Of a stretch of 64,000 bases of DNA, positions 43,458 through 52,855 are shown piece after piece. Position 1 is the first letter of the stretch. Each line of letters begins with the position of its first letter. The notes beneath the pieces were generated by a model. The model was not told the DNA's origin. It ran no database searches and saw only the letters and a program-made list of their open reading frames with translations. A program made the translations under genes and the position numbers. The DNA is from Massilia frigida (GTDB lineage: Bacteria; Pseudomonadota; Gammaproteobacteria; Burkholderiales; Burkholderiaceae_D). The stretch is from contig NZ_WHJG01000019.1 of NCBI RefSeq assembly GCF_011682175.1, positions 1-64,000 on the forward strand, in the 5' to 3' direction.

Positions 43458-43965
43458 TCCCGGCCCGCCCCCCCTGCCCACCGCCAGTGCGTCAAGCCCC
43501 GGATCAACGCCCTTGTTGTTTCCATACAGCATTTGGTCGTTTGCAGCCTGCTCAACCGCCAAATTTGCATTTCTTTAATATATTTACAGCACTGTGAGTA
43601 TTGGGGAGATTTGCCCTAGCGATGTGGGGTATGTTGGATGGCTCGGTACCCGAAAACAGACCAGCGGCGTGGACCCAGCACGCCTCGAGGGGAAGACGAT
43701 GCCACACACTCCGGCCGGCCCGAACGATCCGCAAGCCTCTGGCGCGCAAGGGGCGACGCGCGCCCCGATGTTCGGCGAAGCGGATAAGCCGGCCATTGGC
43801 CTGATGTGTTTCGTGGCGGCCGGCATGGCCAGCCCGCAGGCTTGCATTCCAAGAACATCCCCATCGACGCCCGCATTCCGACAGTGATACGCAGTCAGCG
43901 TCCCGCTGCCTCCCCGGTGCCGGCACGCCAGTCCTATTCCAACTATATAGAGAGGGAGAACAGCA
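43458..43965. other. Upstream region of the CTQ-oxidase locus, with candidate small ORF
   Basis: About 500 bases between the FFLEE gene and the large oxidase gene. A purine-rich GAGAGGGAGAA just before the ATG at 43966 is its ribosome-binding site. The region also contains the candidate small ORF at 43699-43887. Near 43560-43590 an AT-rich stretch (TTTCTTTAATATATTTACAG) is a plausible promoter zone. No repeats or RNA genes were recognised. Confidence 0.5.
43699..43887 (+). CDS. Candidate small ORF upstream of the CTQ oxidase
   Basis: A possible 62-residue protein (starts MPHTPAGPNDPQASGAQG) with a good ribosome-binding site, AGGGGAAG at 43688-43695. It contains a short hydrophobic stretch near residues 34-43 (IGLMCFVAAG) and two cysteines. 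The first two thirds show GC-rich third positions like real genes; the last 15 codons do not. It ends 78 bases before the large oxidase gene. No homology is recognised. It could be a leader peptide, a substrate or regulatory peptide for the oxidase, or chance. Confidence 0.3.
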   Translation: MPHTPAGPNDPQASGAQGATRAPMFGEADKPAIGLMCFVAAGMASPQACIPRTSPSTPAFRQ

Positions 43966-46900
43966 ATGAAAGCGAGTCAGCCCCTGCACAGTGCGTTCCG
44001 GATTCATCCTGCCGTCGGTGTCGCGCGGGTGGGCAATAGCGAGGAATTTGTCATCGCTCCCGAGACCATGGCCGGCGCTCCGATCGCCCCGGGCCAGGTG
44101 CTGAGCGGCGGTTTGCCGATCCGGGCTGGCAGCGAGGCCGACCCGGTGCGCAGCGGCGACCTGCGCGATGCGCAAGGCGCCCTGAAGCGCCAGGCCGCGC
44201 GCTTTCGCATCTTCCACTACGCCCCCCAGGCCAGCGAGAGCTGGCCGCGCGGCGACGGCACCGAAGTCGGGATCGGCACGCGCATCGAGGGCTTGACGGT
44301 GACCGACATCATCTGGACCGTCCACCTGGCCAACAAGAAAGCCAACACCTTTGTGCTCGAAGAGACGCATCTGCCGGGCATCGATGGCTACGCGGAGGGG
44401 CAGCTGCCGCCGATCCGCAATGCCGCGCTGCCACTCCAGCAAGCGTCGCACTCGACCGACAAGATTGCCATCCTGAACCTGCCGGAACGGGTCCGCAAGC
44501 TGACCATCGACCCCGGTCCGCGCACGATCGCGGGCGCGCGCGCCAGTGCCGTGCATTTCGACAAGGCCACCGCGGCCTCGTATTACGACGCGGCCAGCGC
44601 CAGCGTGGTTGCGCTGGCGCGCTATCCGATGTCCTTCCCGGGCGACGCGTTCGCGCGCATGGACAGCCCCGCCGGCCCGATCGATACCCTGGGCAGCCTG
44701 CTCACCGACGAGCGCGGCCGCCTGCTGGTGGTCGGCGGCTTCGGGCGCGCCAGCGGCTGGGCGCAAGTCGCTCCCACGCCGCTGAACGATGATGTGAACA
44801 ACGACCAGTGGTTCGACGACACCTCGGACGGCCCGGTATCGGCCACGCTGGTGTTCGACGACGGCAGCCACGCCGTGGTGCACGGCGCCTGGGTCACCAC
44901 CACCGATCCGGCCTATGCACCCCAGATCCCGAACATCGTGTCGCTGTGGGACGATGTGTACGACTGCTGGGTGCGCAAGATGGCGCTGGCGCCGGCCATC
45001 TTCAACGCCAAGACCGGCACTTACCGGAGCGACTACAAGCCCAGCTTCGACGACCAGCTTGCCCCCATGTTCACCAGCGCGGCGCTGCAGCAATGGACGG
45101 TCAACATGAGCGAGCGCGGCATGTCGGCGCACCGCAACCTGGCCACCATCCGCGCCGTGGACGATCCGGCCAGCACCGCCCTGGCCGGGCTGGCCGCGAT
45201 CTTCCGCAATCCGTTCGAGCCCGGCCATACCGACACCACGCGCATGCCTTTGCACCTTGGCGACGCCAAGAGCGCAATGCTGACCCTGCGCCAGACCCAG
45301 TATTTCTTTCTGCAACGCTGGAACCAGGGGCGCGGCAACTATGTCGCCGGCAGCGGCCCGGCGCTGGGGGCCGGCGAGTATCTCGACAAGGCGACCATGG
45401 TCAACTGCCTGGGCGGGCGTTTCAGTCCCGGCATCGACCTCACCTTCACCATGCGCGAAGCGGCCATCTACCTGCAACCCTGGGCCAGCTGCGGTGCCGG
45501 GCCGTTCCGCATCCGAGCCGCCGCGCTGGACTACGCGGCGATCGCTGCCGGCCCCGGCACCGGCGCGCCCTTGCTCAGCGTCGGTTATGTGCCGCGCCAC
45601 CGCGAGGCGGAGGGGCTCGAGCCGGGCGACCTGTCCAAGTTCATGGCAGTGCCGTGGCACACCGACTATAACTCCTGCGCCACCCACCTGCCCTCGCCCA
45701 ACCCGCCCGGCAACCGCACCCTGTTCTGGTCGTGGCCGGCGCAACGGCCGGTAGCGGTCTACGCCCTGGCCGACGTGCGCAGCGAAGCGTCCGGCGATAT
45801 CAATACCCAGGAACCGGACCGGCCGCCACAGGTCGCCGTGCTCGGCGCGCAACGCTGGTCCGTGCGCGGCCCCGGCACCGATTCCGGGCAGCCGGAGAAC
45901 TGGGGGCGCTACCAGAACCGCATGGACATCCTCGATCACTGGCACCGTATCGGCGTGGTCATGCAGGCGAGCGCGATCGACGGCAGCACGCTGGCACTCG
46001 ACGATGGCTGGTACCTGGAAGTGGAAAGCAAGCTGGTCGATACTGGACTCACGCCCGTGGTGCCGTTTCCCAACTTCGCCAGCGCGACCGCATCCACTGA
46101 CGCCCGCACGCTCGACGCCCGCAACCTGTTCCACCAGCTGATGAACGTGGCGGCGCATCCGGAAGTGCTGCCCGACGCGCGCGCCTACGTCGATGCCTGG
46201 CTGGCCTGGGCCGAGCTGTTCGCCGCCGATCCGCAGCGCGCCTCGGCGGACTTGCTGGCATTCGATTACAGCGAGGATGCGTTTCGCGAGCGGCTCGACC
46301 TGATTTACCAGGAAATGGTGGACGATGCCGCCGCCGTCGATCCGGGCGACAATGGCCAGTATTTCAACACCTATGCCGCGATGGTGACCTACACCATCCA
46401 GTGGGCGCCGTTCAACCTGATTGACGGCGCCTGGCTGCGCAACATCGGCCGCACCGGTCCGATCGACGCCGTGCGCGCGCTGCTGTACTCGGTGTCGATG
46501 GATGAAATGGGCGATGGCAATGTGTCCATGAACCATTGCAATATCTACCGCGATCTGTGCGCCTCGGTCGGCTACTATCCGCAGCCGATCGACTCGCGCG
46601 AATTCGCCTTCGATCCGACCTTTCTCGACAGCGCCTTCAGCGTACCGGCATTCCAGATGGCCATTTCGCAATTTTCGGAAGATTATTATCCGGAACTGAT
46701 CGGCATGACCCTGTACCTGGAATGGCAAGTGGTCGACCTGAAGCCGACCCGCGACCTGATGGAGTATGTCGGCATCGATCCGCACTTTTATGTCATGCAC
46801 ATCGGCATCGACAACGCCGTCAACGGCCACGGCCAGCGCGCCGCCGAGGCGGTGCGGCTGTATCTGCAGGGCGTGCGCGACCTCGGTGAAGGCGAGCAGG

Positions 46901-47745
46901 CGGTGCAGCGCGCATGGCGCCGCATCTGGAACGGCTTCGTCGCCTTCGGCAGCATCGGCAGCTTCGGCGCAGACCTGATCAAGCTGGTCACGCAAGCGCC
47001 CACCCTGCGCCAGCAAATGCTGTCCATGATCGAGCGCAAGACGACCTTCGGCAGCCGCAACCACCAGAAAAAGATGGTGGGCGGCTGCCGCATCGACGAG
47101 TGGTTCGCCGACCCGCCCGGTTTCCTCGACGCGCTGGTCGAACATGGCTGGATCACGCCCGGCGACTGGGCCGGCAGCCGCATGCATGCCTTGATGAATT
47201 TCGAGACCGGCCCCATGTACCGCGTGTTCACCGATGACGAAATCACGCTCTGGGCCGATTACACCGCCGCGCTGGCCCATCCCGCGCCGCCGCCGGCCCC
47301 GCCGCCGCTCCCGCCCGCCTTCGCGATGGCGGCGCTGGTCGAGCAACTGCGCCCGGTGCAGCGCGGCGTGGCCGGTCACGCCACCGGCATGATGGCCGAC
47401 CCGCACGGCGTGATCCACTCGATGGCCTGGTGGTTCGAGCAAAGCACGCGCGACTTGATGGCGGCGCTGGCCTCGCCCGTCAACGGCCTGGTCGTGCCGG
47501 GCCGGCCGCAGGACAGCCGCTTTTTCATGAGCCTGATCGCTCCCACCGGCCCCATGGGCTCGGCGTTCAGCCTGCCGGCGGCGGCGCCGAACAGCGGCAC
47601 TTGCCGCGATGTGGTGCACCGCTGGATCCTGAACCAGTGTCCGCTGCTGGACCCGGCGCCCCTGCGCGTGCGCCTGCACTCGCCGCGCGCCAGGCACGAA
47701 CGCAATCCGGGCGGGAAGATCATTGGCATGGGAGGCGTGCATTGA
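43966..47745 (+). CDS. LodA/GoxA-type CTQ oxidase fused to a haem-oxygenase-like diiron oxidase
   Basis: A 1259-residue fusion. Residues 1-690 match the LodA/GoxA family (FRIHPAVGVARVGNSEE at the start; PVSATLVFDDGS; MDILDHWHRIGVV). The two residues that would form the cysteine tryptophylquinone cofactor are present: Cys481 in NCLGGRFSPGID and Trp564 in AVPWHTDYNSC, 83 apart (65 in LodA). Residues 715-1090 resemble haem-oxygenase-like diiron oxidases ('iron-containing redox enzyme'): candidate ligands Glu847, His857, Glu910, His945, Asp949 and His955 (HIGIDNAVNGHG). A Pro-rich linker at 1106-1120 leads to an unknown 140-residue end. No signal peptide. Amine oxidation coupled to iron oxygenation is inferred. 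Overlaps lodB-like gene by 4 bases. Confidence 0.82.
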   Translation: MKASQPLHSAFRIHPAVGVARVGNSEEFVIAPETMAGAPIAPGQVLSGGLPIRAGSEADPVRSGDLRDAQGALKRQAARFRIFHYAPQASESWPRGDGTEVGIGTRIEGLTVTDIIWTVHLANKKANTFVLEETHLPGIDGYAEGQLPPIRNAALPLQQASHSTDKIAILNLPERVRKLTIDPGPRTIAGARASAVHFDKATAASYYDAASASVVALARYPMSFPGDAFARMDSPAGPIDTLGSLLTDERGRLLVVGGFGRASGWAQVAPTPLNDDVNNDQWFDDTSDGPVSATLVFDDGSHAVVHGAWVTTTDPAYAPQIPNIVSLWDDVYDCWVRKMALAPAIFNAKTGTYRSDYKPSFDDQLAPMFTSAALQQWTVNMSERGMSAHRNLATIRAVDDPASTALAGLAAIFRNPFEPGHTDTTRMPLHLGDAKSAMLTLRQTQYFFLQRWNQGRGNYVAGSGPALGAGEYLDKATMVNCLGGRFSPGIDLTFTMREAAIYLQPWASCGAGPFRIRAAALDYAAIAAGPGTGAPLLSVGYVPRHREAEGLEPGDLSKFMAVPWHTDYNSCATHLPSPNPPGNRTLFWSWPAQRPVAVYALADVRSEASGDINTQEPDRPPQVAVLGAQRWSVRGPGTDSGQPENWGRYQNRMDILDHWHRIGVVMQASAIDGSTLALDDGWYLEVESKLVDTGLTPVVPFPNFASATASTDARTLDARNLFHQLMNVAAHPEVLPDARAYVDAWLAWAELFAADPQRASADLLAFDYSEDAFRERLDLIYQEMVDDAAAVDPGDNGQYFNTYAAMVTYTIQWAPFNLIDGAWLRNIGRTGPIDAVRALLYSVSMDEMGDGNVSMNHCNIYRDLCASVGYYPQPIDSREFAFDPTFLDSAFSVPAFQMAISQFSEDYYPELIGMTLYLEWQVVDLKPTRDLMEYVGIDPHFYVMHIGIDNAVNGHGQRAAEAVRLYLQGVRDLGEGEQAVQRAWRRIWNGFVAFGSIGSFGADLIKLVTQAPTLRQQMLSMIERKTTFGSRNHQKKMVGGCRIDEWFADPPGFLDALVEHGWITPGDWAGSRMHALMNFETGPMYRVFTDDEITLWADYTAALAHPAPPPAPPPLPPAFAMAALVEQLRPVQRGVAGHATGMMADPHGVIHSMAWWFEQSTRDLMAALASPVNGLVVPGRPQDSRFFMSLIAPTGPMGSAFSLPAAAPNSGTCRDVVHRWILNQCPLLDPAPLRVRLHSPRARHERNPGGKIIGMGGVH

Positions 47746-48878
47746 CTGGCCCGGAGCGCTGCGACGTCGCCGTGCTGGGGGCCGGACCGGCCGGCTGCGC
47801 GACGGCGCTGGCGCTGGCGCGCAATACAGCCTGGCGCATCCGCCTGATCGACCCCGGCGTGGCGCCCGGGCCCAGGGTCGGCGAGACCTTGTTGCCCGAC
47901 ACCCGCCTCGTGCTGGAACAGCTGGGCGTGCTGGATGCGTTCCTGGAGCAAGGCCACGCAAGCTGCCTCGGCAGCTGCTCGGCGTGGGGCAGCGCCATCC
48001 TGGGCTTCAATGACTTCCTGCTCAGTCCGAACGCGCTGGGCTGGCATCTGGACCGGCGCCGCTTCGATGCCTTCTTGCTGGACCATGCCGCCGCCCGCCC
48101 GCAGGTGCGCTGCCTGCCGTCCCGCTTCGAGGCGTGCGCGCCGCTCGCCGGCGGCGGTTTCGCGCTGCGGCTGGCGGACCGGCAGGGCTCTGGCGCGGTG
48201 CTGGAGGCGCGCATCGTGGTCGACGCCACCGGACAGCGCGCCGCGTTTGCCCGGCGCGCGGGCGCGCGCCAGCAGTACCTGGACCGCCTGATGTTCGTGT
48301 ATGGCTTTTTCGACACCGGCGCGGCCAGTTCCAGCGCCAGGCTGACCGTGCTGGAAGCGGCGCAATCGGGCTGGTGGTATGCGGCGCAGTTGCCCGATGC
48401 GCGCCTGGCCGTGGCCTGCGCCACCGATCCGGACTTGCTGCGCCGGGATGGCCTGGGCGGCGACGACGCCTGGCTGGCGCGGGTGCTCGCCACCGGGCAT
48501 ATCGCCGCCCGCCTCGACGGCTGCCGTTTCCTGCGCGGATCGCTGAGCATACGCCCGGCCCTCAGCGGCATGCTCGATACCGTCGCCGGAGCGCACTGGC
48601 TGGCGGTCGGCGATGCCGCCGCGGTGTACGATCCGCTGGCGGCGCAGGGCATCCATAAAGCCTTGTCCGACGGCCTGCGGGCGGCAGCGGCGATCGATGC
48701 CGCGCTCGGCGCCGACGGCGTGCTGGCGCCAGGGTATGGCAGCGGCGCGGCCGAGCGCTTCGAGCAGTACCGGACCAACCGCAACTATTTTTATGGACTG
48801 GAGCGGCGCTGGGAGCGGGACACGTTCTGGCAGCGCCGCCATGCGCGCACCGAACTGCAGCCGGCGCGCGGCCATTGA
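47742..48878 (+). CDS. LodB-like FAD-dependent oxidoreductase (CTQ maturation factor)
   Basis: A 378-residue flavoprotein. The start is TTG at 47742, overlapping the LodA-like stop (TTGA); GGAGG sits at 47731-47735. The FAD motif VLGAGPAGCATALALA is at residues 10-25, and WLAVGDAAAVYDPLAAQGIHK near residue 287 is the second FAD site. The closest known group is LodB/GoxB, related to tryptophan halogenases, needed to form CTQ in the partner oxidase. The coupled position fits that role. No halogenase KxxWxWxIP motif was seen. It probably matures the N-terminal half of the fusion protein. Confidence 0.88.
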   Translation: MTGPERCDVAVLGAGPAGCATALALARNTAWRIRLIDPGVAPGPRVGETLLPDTRLVLEQLGVLDAFLEQGHASCLGSCSAWGSAILGFNDFLLSPNALGWHLDRRRFDAFLLDHAAARPQVRCLPSRFEACAPLAGGGFALRLADRQGSGAVLEARIVVDATGQRAAFARRAGARQQYLDRLMFVYGFFDTGAASSSARLTVLEAAQSGWWYAAQLPDARLAVACATDPDLLRRDGLGGDDAWLARVLATGHIAARLDGCRFLRGSLSIRPALSGMLDTVAGAHWLAVGDAAAVYDPLAAQGIHKALSDGLRAAAAIDAALGADGVLAPGYGSGAAERFEQYRTNRNYFYGLERRWERDTFWQRRHARTELQPARGH

Positions 48879-48906
48879 CGCTGGCCCGGCTGGCCTGCCG
48901 CGTCGC

Positions 48907-49671
48907 TCAGCGCGGCAATTTCAGGATATGGCGCGCGATCCCGCGCAGGATATTCACTTCCTCGGTTTCCAGCTGGGTGCGCGAAAACAGGCGTTTCAGG
49001 CGCGGCATGAGCTTCTTGGGATTGTCGGCATCGAGGAAATCGATCGCCACCAGGGCTTGTTCCAGGTGCGCATACATGCCCTCGATCTGTTCCAGGCTGG
49101 CGGCGTCGCCATGAAAGCCGATCGCGCTCGGCGCGCGCACGCCGCTTTCGCCCGCCATGCCCGCCACCCGGCACTCGTAGGCCAGCACCTGGGCCGCCTG
49201 GGCCAGGTTAAGCGAGGAATAATCGGGATTGGCCGGAATATTGATCAGCACATTGCACTGTTCGACGATCTGGTTGGGCAGGCCGAAGCGCTCGTTACCG
49301 AAAATCAGCGCGGCCGACAAGTCGCCCTGCCCCGCCACGTGGCCGGCAAAATCGCGCGGGGTCCACACCGGCGGCGAGAATTCGCGCAGCCGGGCCGACA
49401 CCGCGGCGGCGAAATTGCAGCCTTCCAGGGCCTCGCCGATGCTGCCGACGATGCGCGCCCCTTCCAGGACATCCTGGGCGCCGCTGGCGAAGGCCACCGC
49501 TTCCGGGTCTTGCAAGGCATCGGGAAAGCGCGGATTGACCAGCACCAGGTCGCCGAAGCCCATGGTTTTGATGGCCCGGGCGGCGGCGCCGATATTGCCG
49601 GCGCGGCTGGTCTCGACCAGGACAAATCGCAGGCGTTTGAAAACAGACGTGTTGATTTCGGGCGTGTTCAT
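48907..49671 (-). CDS. trmJ: tRNA (cytidine/uridine-2'-O-)-methyltransferase TrmJ
   Basis: A 254-residue SPOUT methyltransferase that methylates position 32 of several tRNAs. Motifs include FVLVETSRAGNIGAAARA at the start, IFGNERFGLPN near residue 122, and NIPANPDYSSLNLAQA that forms part of the trefoil-knot SAM site. The C-terminal dimerisation helix contains RLKRLFSRTQLE. Starts at ATG 49671. It faces suhB divergently, a common arrangement in betaproteobacteria. Confidence 0.95.
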   Translation of the reverse strand: MNTPEINTSVFKRLRFVLVETSRAGNIGAAARAIKTMGFGDLVLVNPRFPDALQDPEAVAFASGAQDVLEGARIVGSIGEALEGCNFAAAVSARLREFSPPVWTPRDFAGHVAGQGDLSAALIFGNERFGLPNQIVEQCNVLINIPANPDYSSLNLAQAAQVLAYECRVAGMAGESGVRAPSAIGFHGDAASLEQIEGMYAHLEQALVAIDFLDADNPKKLMPRLKRLFSRTQLETEEVNILRGIARHILKLPR

Positions 49672-49840
49672 TTAAAATAGCGCTATCGCGCAGTAGCGGA
49701 TGATTAAAAACAGGGCTGACCAGCCCGCGATTTTAACCAGTTCGCCGCCGCACCGCTCTTTAATTCATTCTTGTTCACTACCGTACGCTGCGCCCAAGGG
49801 GGCGCCGTGGGCGTTAGCGTTCTTTTAACGGAAGCTCTAC

Positions 49841-50629
49841 ATGCACCCAATGCTCAATACGGCGATCAAGGCAGCTCGCCGCGCCGCCACCGTGATCCAG
49901 CGCGCGTCTTTCGACGTCGACCGGATCAGTGTTACTGAAAAACAACACAACGATTTCGTCACCGATGTCGACCAGGCGGCCGAACAGGCAATCATCGAAA
50001 CCTTGCTCAAAGCCTATCCCGACCATGCCATCCTGGCCGAGGAATCGGGTGCATCCGCCAACCTGAACGACGAGAGTGAATTCGCCTGGATCATCGACCC
50101 GATCGATGGCACCACCAATTTCATGCACGGCTACCCCAACTATTGCGTCTCGATCGCGCTGGCCCAGCGCGGCATCGTCACGCAAGCCGTCATCTACGAC
50201 CCCGTGCGTAACGACCTGTACACCGCCAGCAAGGGCGCCGGCGCCTACCTGAACGACAAGCGTATCCGCGTCACCAAGCACGACCGCCTGGCCAACACCC
50301 TGCTGTGCTCGGGTCACGCCGCCGGTCCGCGCGCCTTGGCCGAATACATGAAAATGTACGGCGTCGTCGCCGAACGTTGCCAGGCCGTGCGCAGCGCCGG
50401 TTCGGCCGCGCTGGAACTGGCCAACGTGGCCGCCGGCCGCAGCGACGGCTTCTACGAAAAAGGCTTGAAAGCCTGGGATATCGCCGCCGGCTCGCTGCTG
50501 GTGACGGAAGCGGGCGGCATCGTCGGCGAGTTCAACGGCGAGTCCGCCTACCTGCACAAGGGCGACATCATCGCCGCCAGCCCCAAGGTGTTCGGCCAGA
50601 TGGTCACGCTGTTGGCGCCTTTCGCGTAA
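49841..50629 (+). CDS. suhB: Inositol-1-monophosphatase
   Basis: A 262-residue magnesium-dependent inositol monophosphatase of the SuhB type. Metal-binding motifs are LAEESG (Glu near 68), [10 protein letters not shown] (near 86-95) and [17 protein letters not shown] (near 209). SuhB also acts as an rRNA transcription factor partner of NusA in enterobacteria. Starts at ATG 49841 after GGAAGCTC. Divergent to trmJ. A GGAGG...CCTCC hairpin element follows the stop (50650-50669). Confidence 0.95.
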   Translation: MHPMLNTAIKAARRAATVIQRASFDVDRISVTEKQHNDFVTDVDQAAEQAIIETLLKAYPDHAILAEESGASANLNDESEFAWIIDPIDGTTNFMHGYPNYCVSIALAQRGIVTQAVIYDPVRNDLYTASKGAGAYLNDKRIRVTKHDRLANTLLCSGHAAGPRALAEYMKMYGVVAERCQAVRSAGSAALELANVAAGRSDGFYEKGLKAWDIAAGSLLVTEAGGIVGEFNGESAYLHKGDIIAASPKVFGQMVTLLAPFA

Positions 50630-50875
50630 AATACGCCACTAAGCTGTTCAGGAGGTCTTGTCCGGCCTCCACTTTCCCTCCGCCAGGCTTAACAAGCCGC
50701 ACGTGAAATTTCCACAGCGAAACTGATTTCTGTTAAATTTAGCCTCGCTGTGTATGCTGCAATGTCGGGTGGCACCGTTTCCAGTGCCTTTGCCACCACG
50801 ATTTTCTAATATTGATTGCCTGCGACTGGCGCTTTCTGCAATGAGCGACGGGCCGATCTCCACCATAAAGTTATC

Positions 50876-52264
50876 ATGTCATTTTCTAAACTCGGCCTGT
50901 CCGATGCTATCGTTCGTGCCGTAACCGAACACGGTTACACCGTCCCGACCCCGATCCAGACCCAGGCGATCCCCGCCGTGCTGAACGGCGGCGACCTGCT
51001 GGCGGGCGCACAGACGGGCACCGGCAAGACCGCCGGTTTTACCCTGCCAATCCTGAACCGCCTGTCGACCGACGCGGTCGGCGCGGCATTGAGCAGCAAA
51101 ACCTCGACCCGCTCGGTGCGCGCACTGATCCTGACCCCGACCCGCGAACTGGCGGCCCAGGTCGAGGAAAGCGTGCGCGTGTACGGCAAGTACACCCAGC
51201 TCAATTCCGCCGTGATTTTCGGTGGCGTCGGCATCAATCCGCAGATCAAGCAGCTCAAGCACGGCGTCGACATCCTGGTGGCCACCCCGGGCCGCCTGCT
51301 GGACCACATGGAACAGCGCACGGTCGACCTGTCGAAGGTCGAAATCCTGATCCTGGACGAAGCCGACCGCATGCTCGACATGGGTTTCATCCGCGACATC
51401 AAGAAAGTGCTGGCGGCCCTGCCGGCCAAGCGCCAGAACCTGCTGTTCTCGGCCACCTTCTCGGAAGAGATCAAGGCCCTGGCCGATGGCTTGCTGAACA
51501 AGCCGGCCATGATCGAAGTGGCGCGCCGCAATTCGACGGTCGAAGTGATCGCCCAGAAGATCCACCCGGTCGACCGCGACAAGAAGCACCCGATGCTGTC
51601 GCACCTGATCAAGTCGAACAAATGGACCCAGGTGCTGGTATTTACCCGCACCAAGCACGGCGCCAACAAGCTGGTCGAACAGCTCGGCGCGGACGGCATC
51701 GGCGCGATGGCGATCCACGGCAACAAGAGCCAGTCGGCACGCACCAAGGCGTTGTCCGAGTTCAAGGATGGCGCCCTGCAGGTGCTGGTTGCGACCGACA
51801 TCGCCGCGCGCGGTATCGATATCGACCAGTTGCCGCACGTGGTCAACTACGACTTGCCGAACATTCCTGAAGACTATGTGCACCGTATCGGCCGTACCGG
51901 CCGCGCCGGCGCCACCGGCGAAGCCGTGTCGCTGGTCTGCGTGGACGAGCACGACATGCTCAAGGATATCGAGAAGCTGATCAAGCAGACCCTGCCGCGT
52001 CAGATCATCGCCGGTTTCGAGCCGGACCCGAACGCGCGCGCACAGCCTGTGCAACTGCGTAGCGGCGCGCCTGGCCATGGCGGCCGCGGCGGGCGTTCCG
52101 GTGGCGGCCAGGTAGTCAAGGTCGGCGGCGGCGGTGGCCGTGCTCCGGCCAAGCCACGCAGCGCCGGTGGTGGTGGCGGGGGTGGTGGCGGCGGTGGCGG
52201 TACGGCTGGCGCGCGCGGTCCGCGTCCGGCGGCACCGCACCGTTCGGGCGGCCGCGGCCGTTAA
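50876..52264 (+). CDS. rhlE: DEAD-box RNA helicase RhlE with Gly-rich RGG-type tail
   Basis: A 462-residue helicase. Start ATG 50876 gives [16 protein letters not shown] with the Q motif ([14 protein letters not shown]). Motifs in order: AQTGTGKT (Walker A), [20 protein letters not shown], and [10 protein letters not shown]. The last 80 residues are Gly/Arg-rich ([11 protein letters not shown], a run of 12 glycines, then ARGPRP), an RNA-binding RGG-like tail. It has a 246-base 5' leader (50630-50875) that may fold, as in cold-regulated helicases (inference). Confidence 0.95.
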   Translation: MSFSKLGLSDAIVRAVTEHGYTVPTPIQTQAIPAVLNGGDLLAGAQTGTGKTAGFTLPILNRLSTDAVGAALSSKTSTRSVRALILTPTRELAAQVEESVRVYGKYTQLNSAVIFGGVGINPQIKQLKHGVDILVATPGRLLDHMEQRTVDLSKVEILILDEADRMLDMGFIRDIKKVLAALPAKRQNLLFSATFSEEIKALADGLLNKPAMIEVARRNSTVEVIAQKIHPVDRDKKHPMLSHLIKSNKWTQVLVFTRTKHGANKLVEQLGADGIGAMAIHGNKSQSARTKALSEFKDGALQVLVATDIAARGIDIDQLPHVVNYDLPNIPEDYVHRIGRTGRAGATGEAVSLVCVDEHDMLKDIEKLIKQTLPRQIIAGFEPDPNARAQPVQLRSGAPGHGGRGGRSGGGQVVKVGGGGGRAPAKPRSAGGGGGGGGGGGGTAGARGPRPAAPHRSGGRGR

Positions 52265-52301
52265 GCAGGTCCGGCTCACGCCGTAGCGCGTGGCCACCGA
52301 T

Positions 52302-52325
52302 TCGCCCATCGGCAACGATGGGTGA
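52302..52325. terminator. Hairpin after rhlE
   Basis: TCGCCCATC / GGCAAC / GATGGGTGA forms a 9-bp stem with one G-T pair and a 6-base loop, 37 bases after the rhlE stop. AAATAAG follows, not a T-run. Probable transcript end before the MarR gene. Confidence 0.5.
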
Positions 52326-52403
52326 AATAAGTGGCCATGCGTTTTAAAAGCCTATATACTTGCGCACTCAAACACCTGTACTGTATTTATAAAGGATAGC
52401 GCA

Positions 52404-52850
52404 ATGAACGAATTGAATTCCCACGCCGAACTCTGCCTGCGCATGGCGCGCGCCAACGCAGCCCTGCTGCGCCGTTTCGACACCTCGCTGGGCGGGCATT
52501 ACGGCATCAGCTTTTCCGACTTCCAGATCCTCAACCACCTGAGCCGGGCGCCGGGCGGCCGCCTGCGCCGGGTCGACCTGGCCGAGCGCCTGGGATTGAC
52601 CGCGTCCGGGATCACGCGCAGCCTGCTGCCGCTGGAGAAAATTGGCCTGATCACGCGCGAAGCCGATCCGCGCGACGCCCGCGTCGGCTTTGCCATGATC
52701 ACCGCCAGCGGCAAGGAACTGGCGCTCAACGCCAGCGACGTCGTCGACCTGATCAGCCGGGAAGCGCTACGCGCCTTTGCGCCGGACCAGCTCGAAGCGA
52801 TGTCGGCCATCCTGGGCCAGATCGCCGGCATTAACCTGAGCAATAGCTAA
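52404..52850 (+). CDS. MarR family transcriptional regulator
   Basis: A 148-residue winged-helix regulator. The HTH is RRVDLAERLGLTASGITRSL, followed by the wing ITREADPRDARVGFAM and the C-terminal dimerisation helix. The ATG at 52404 follows AAAGGATAG. The MFS transporter gene starts 5 bases downstream, so the pair forms an operon in which MarR probably senses a compound and represses the exporter. No operator could be resolved. Confidence 0.92.
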   Translation: MNELNSHAELCLRMARANAALLRRFDTSLGGHYGISFSDFQILNHLSRAPGGRLRRVDLAERLGLTASGITRSLLPLEKIGLITREADPRDARVGFAMITASGKELALNASDVVDLISREALRAFAPDQLEAMSAILGQIAGINLSNS

Positions 52851-52855
52851 GCGCC

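Noticed and set aside
43552-47961. A 1469-residue open frame on the minus strand opposite the CTQ-oxidase gene
   Set aside because: It is the reverse-strand shadow of a long GC-rich gene: composition is dominated by His, Arg, Gly, Ala and Gln and it has no recognisable domain.
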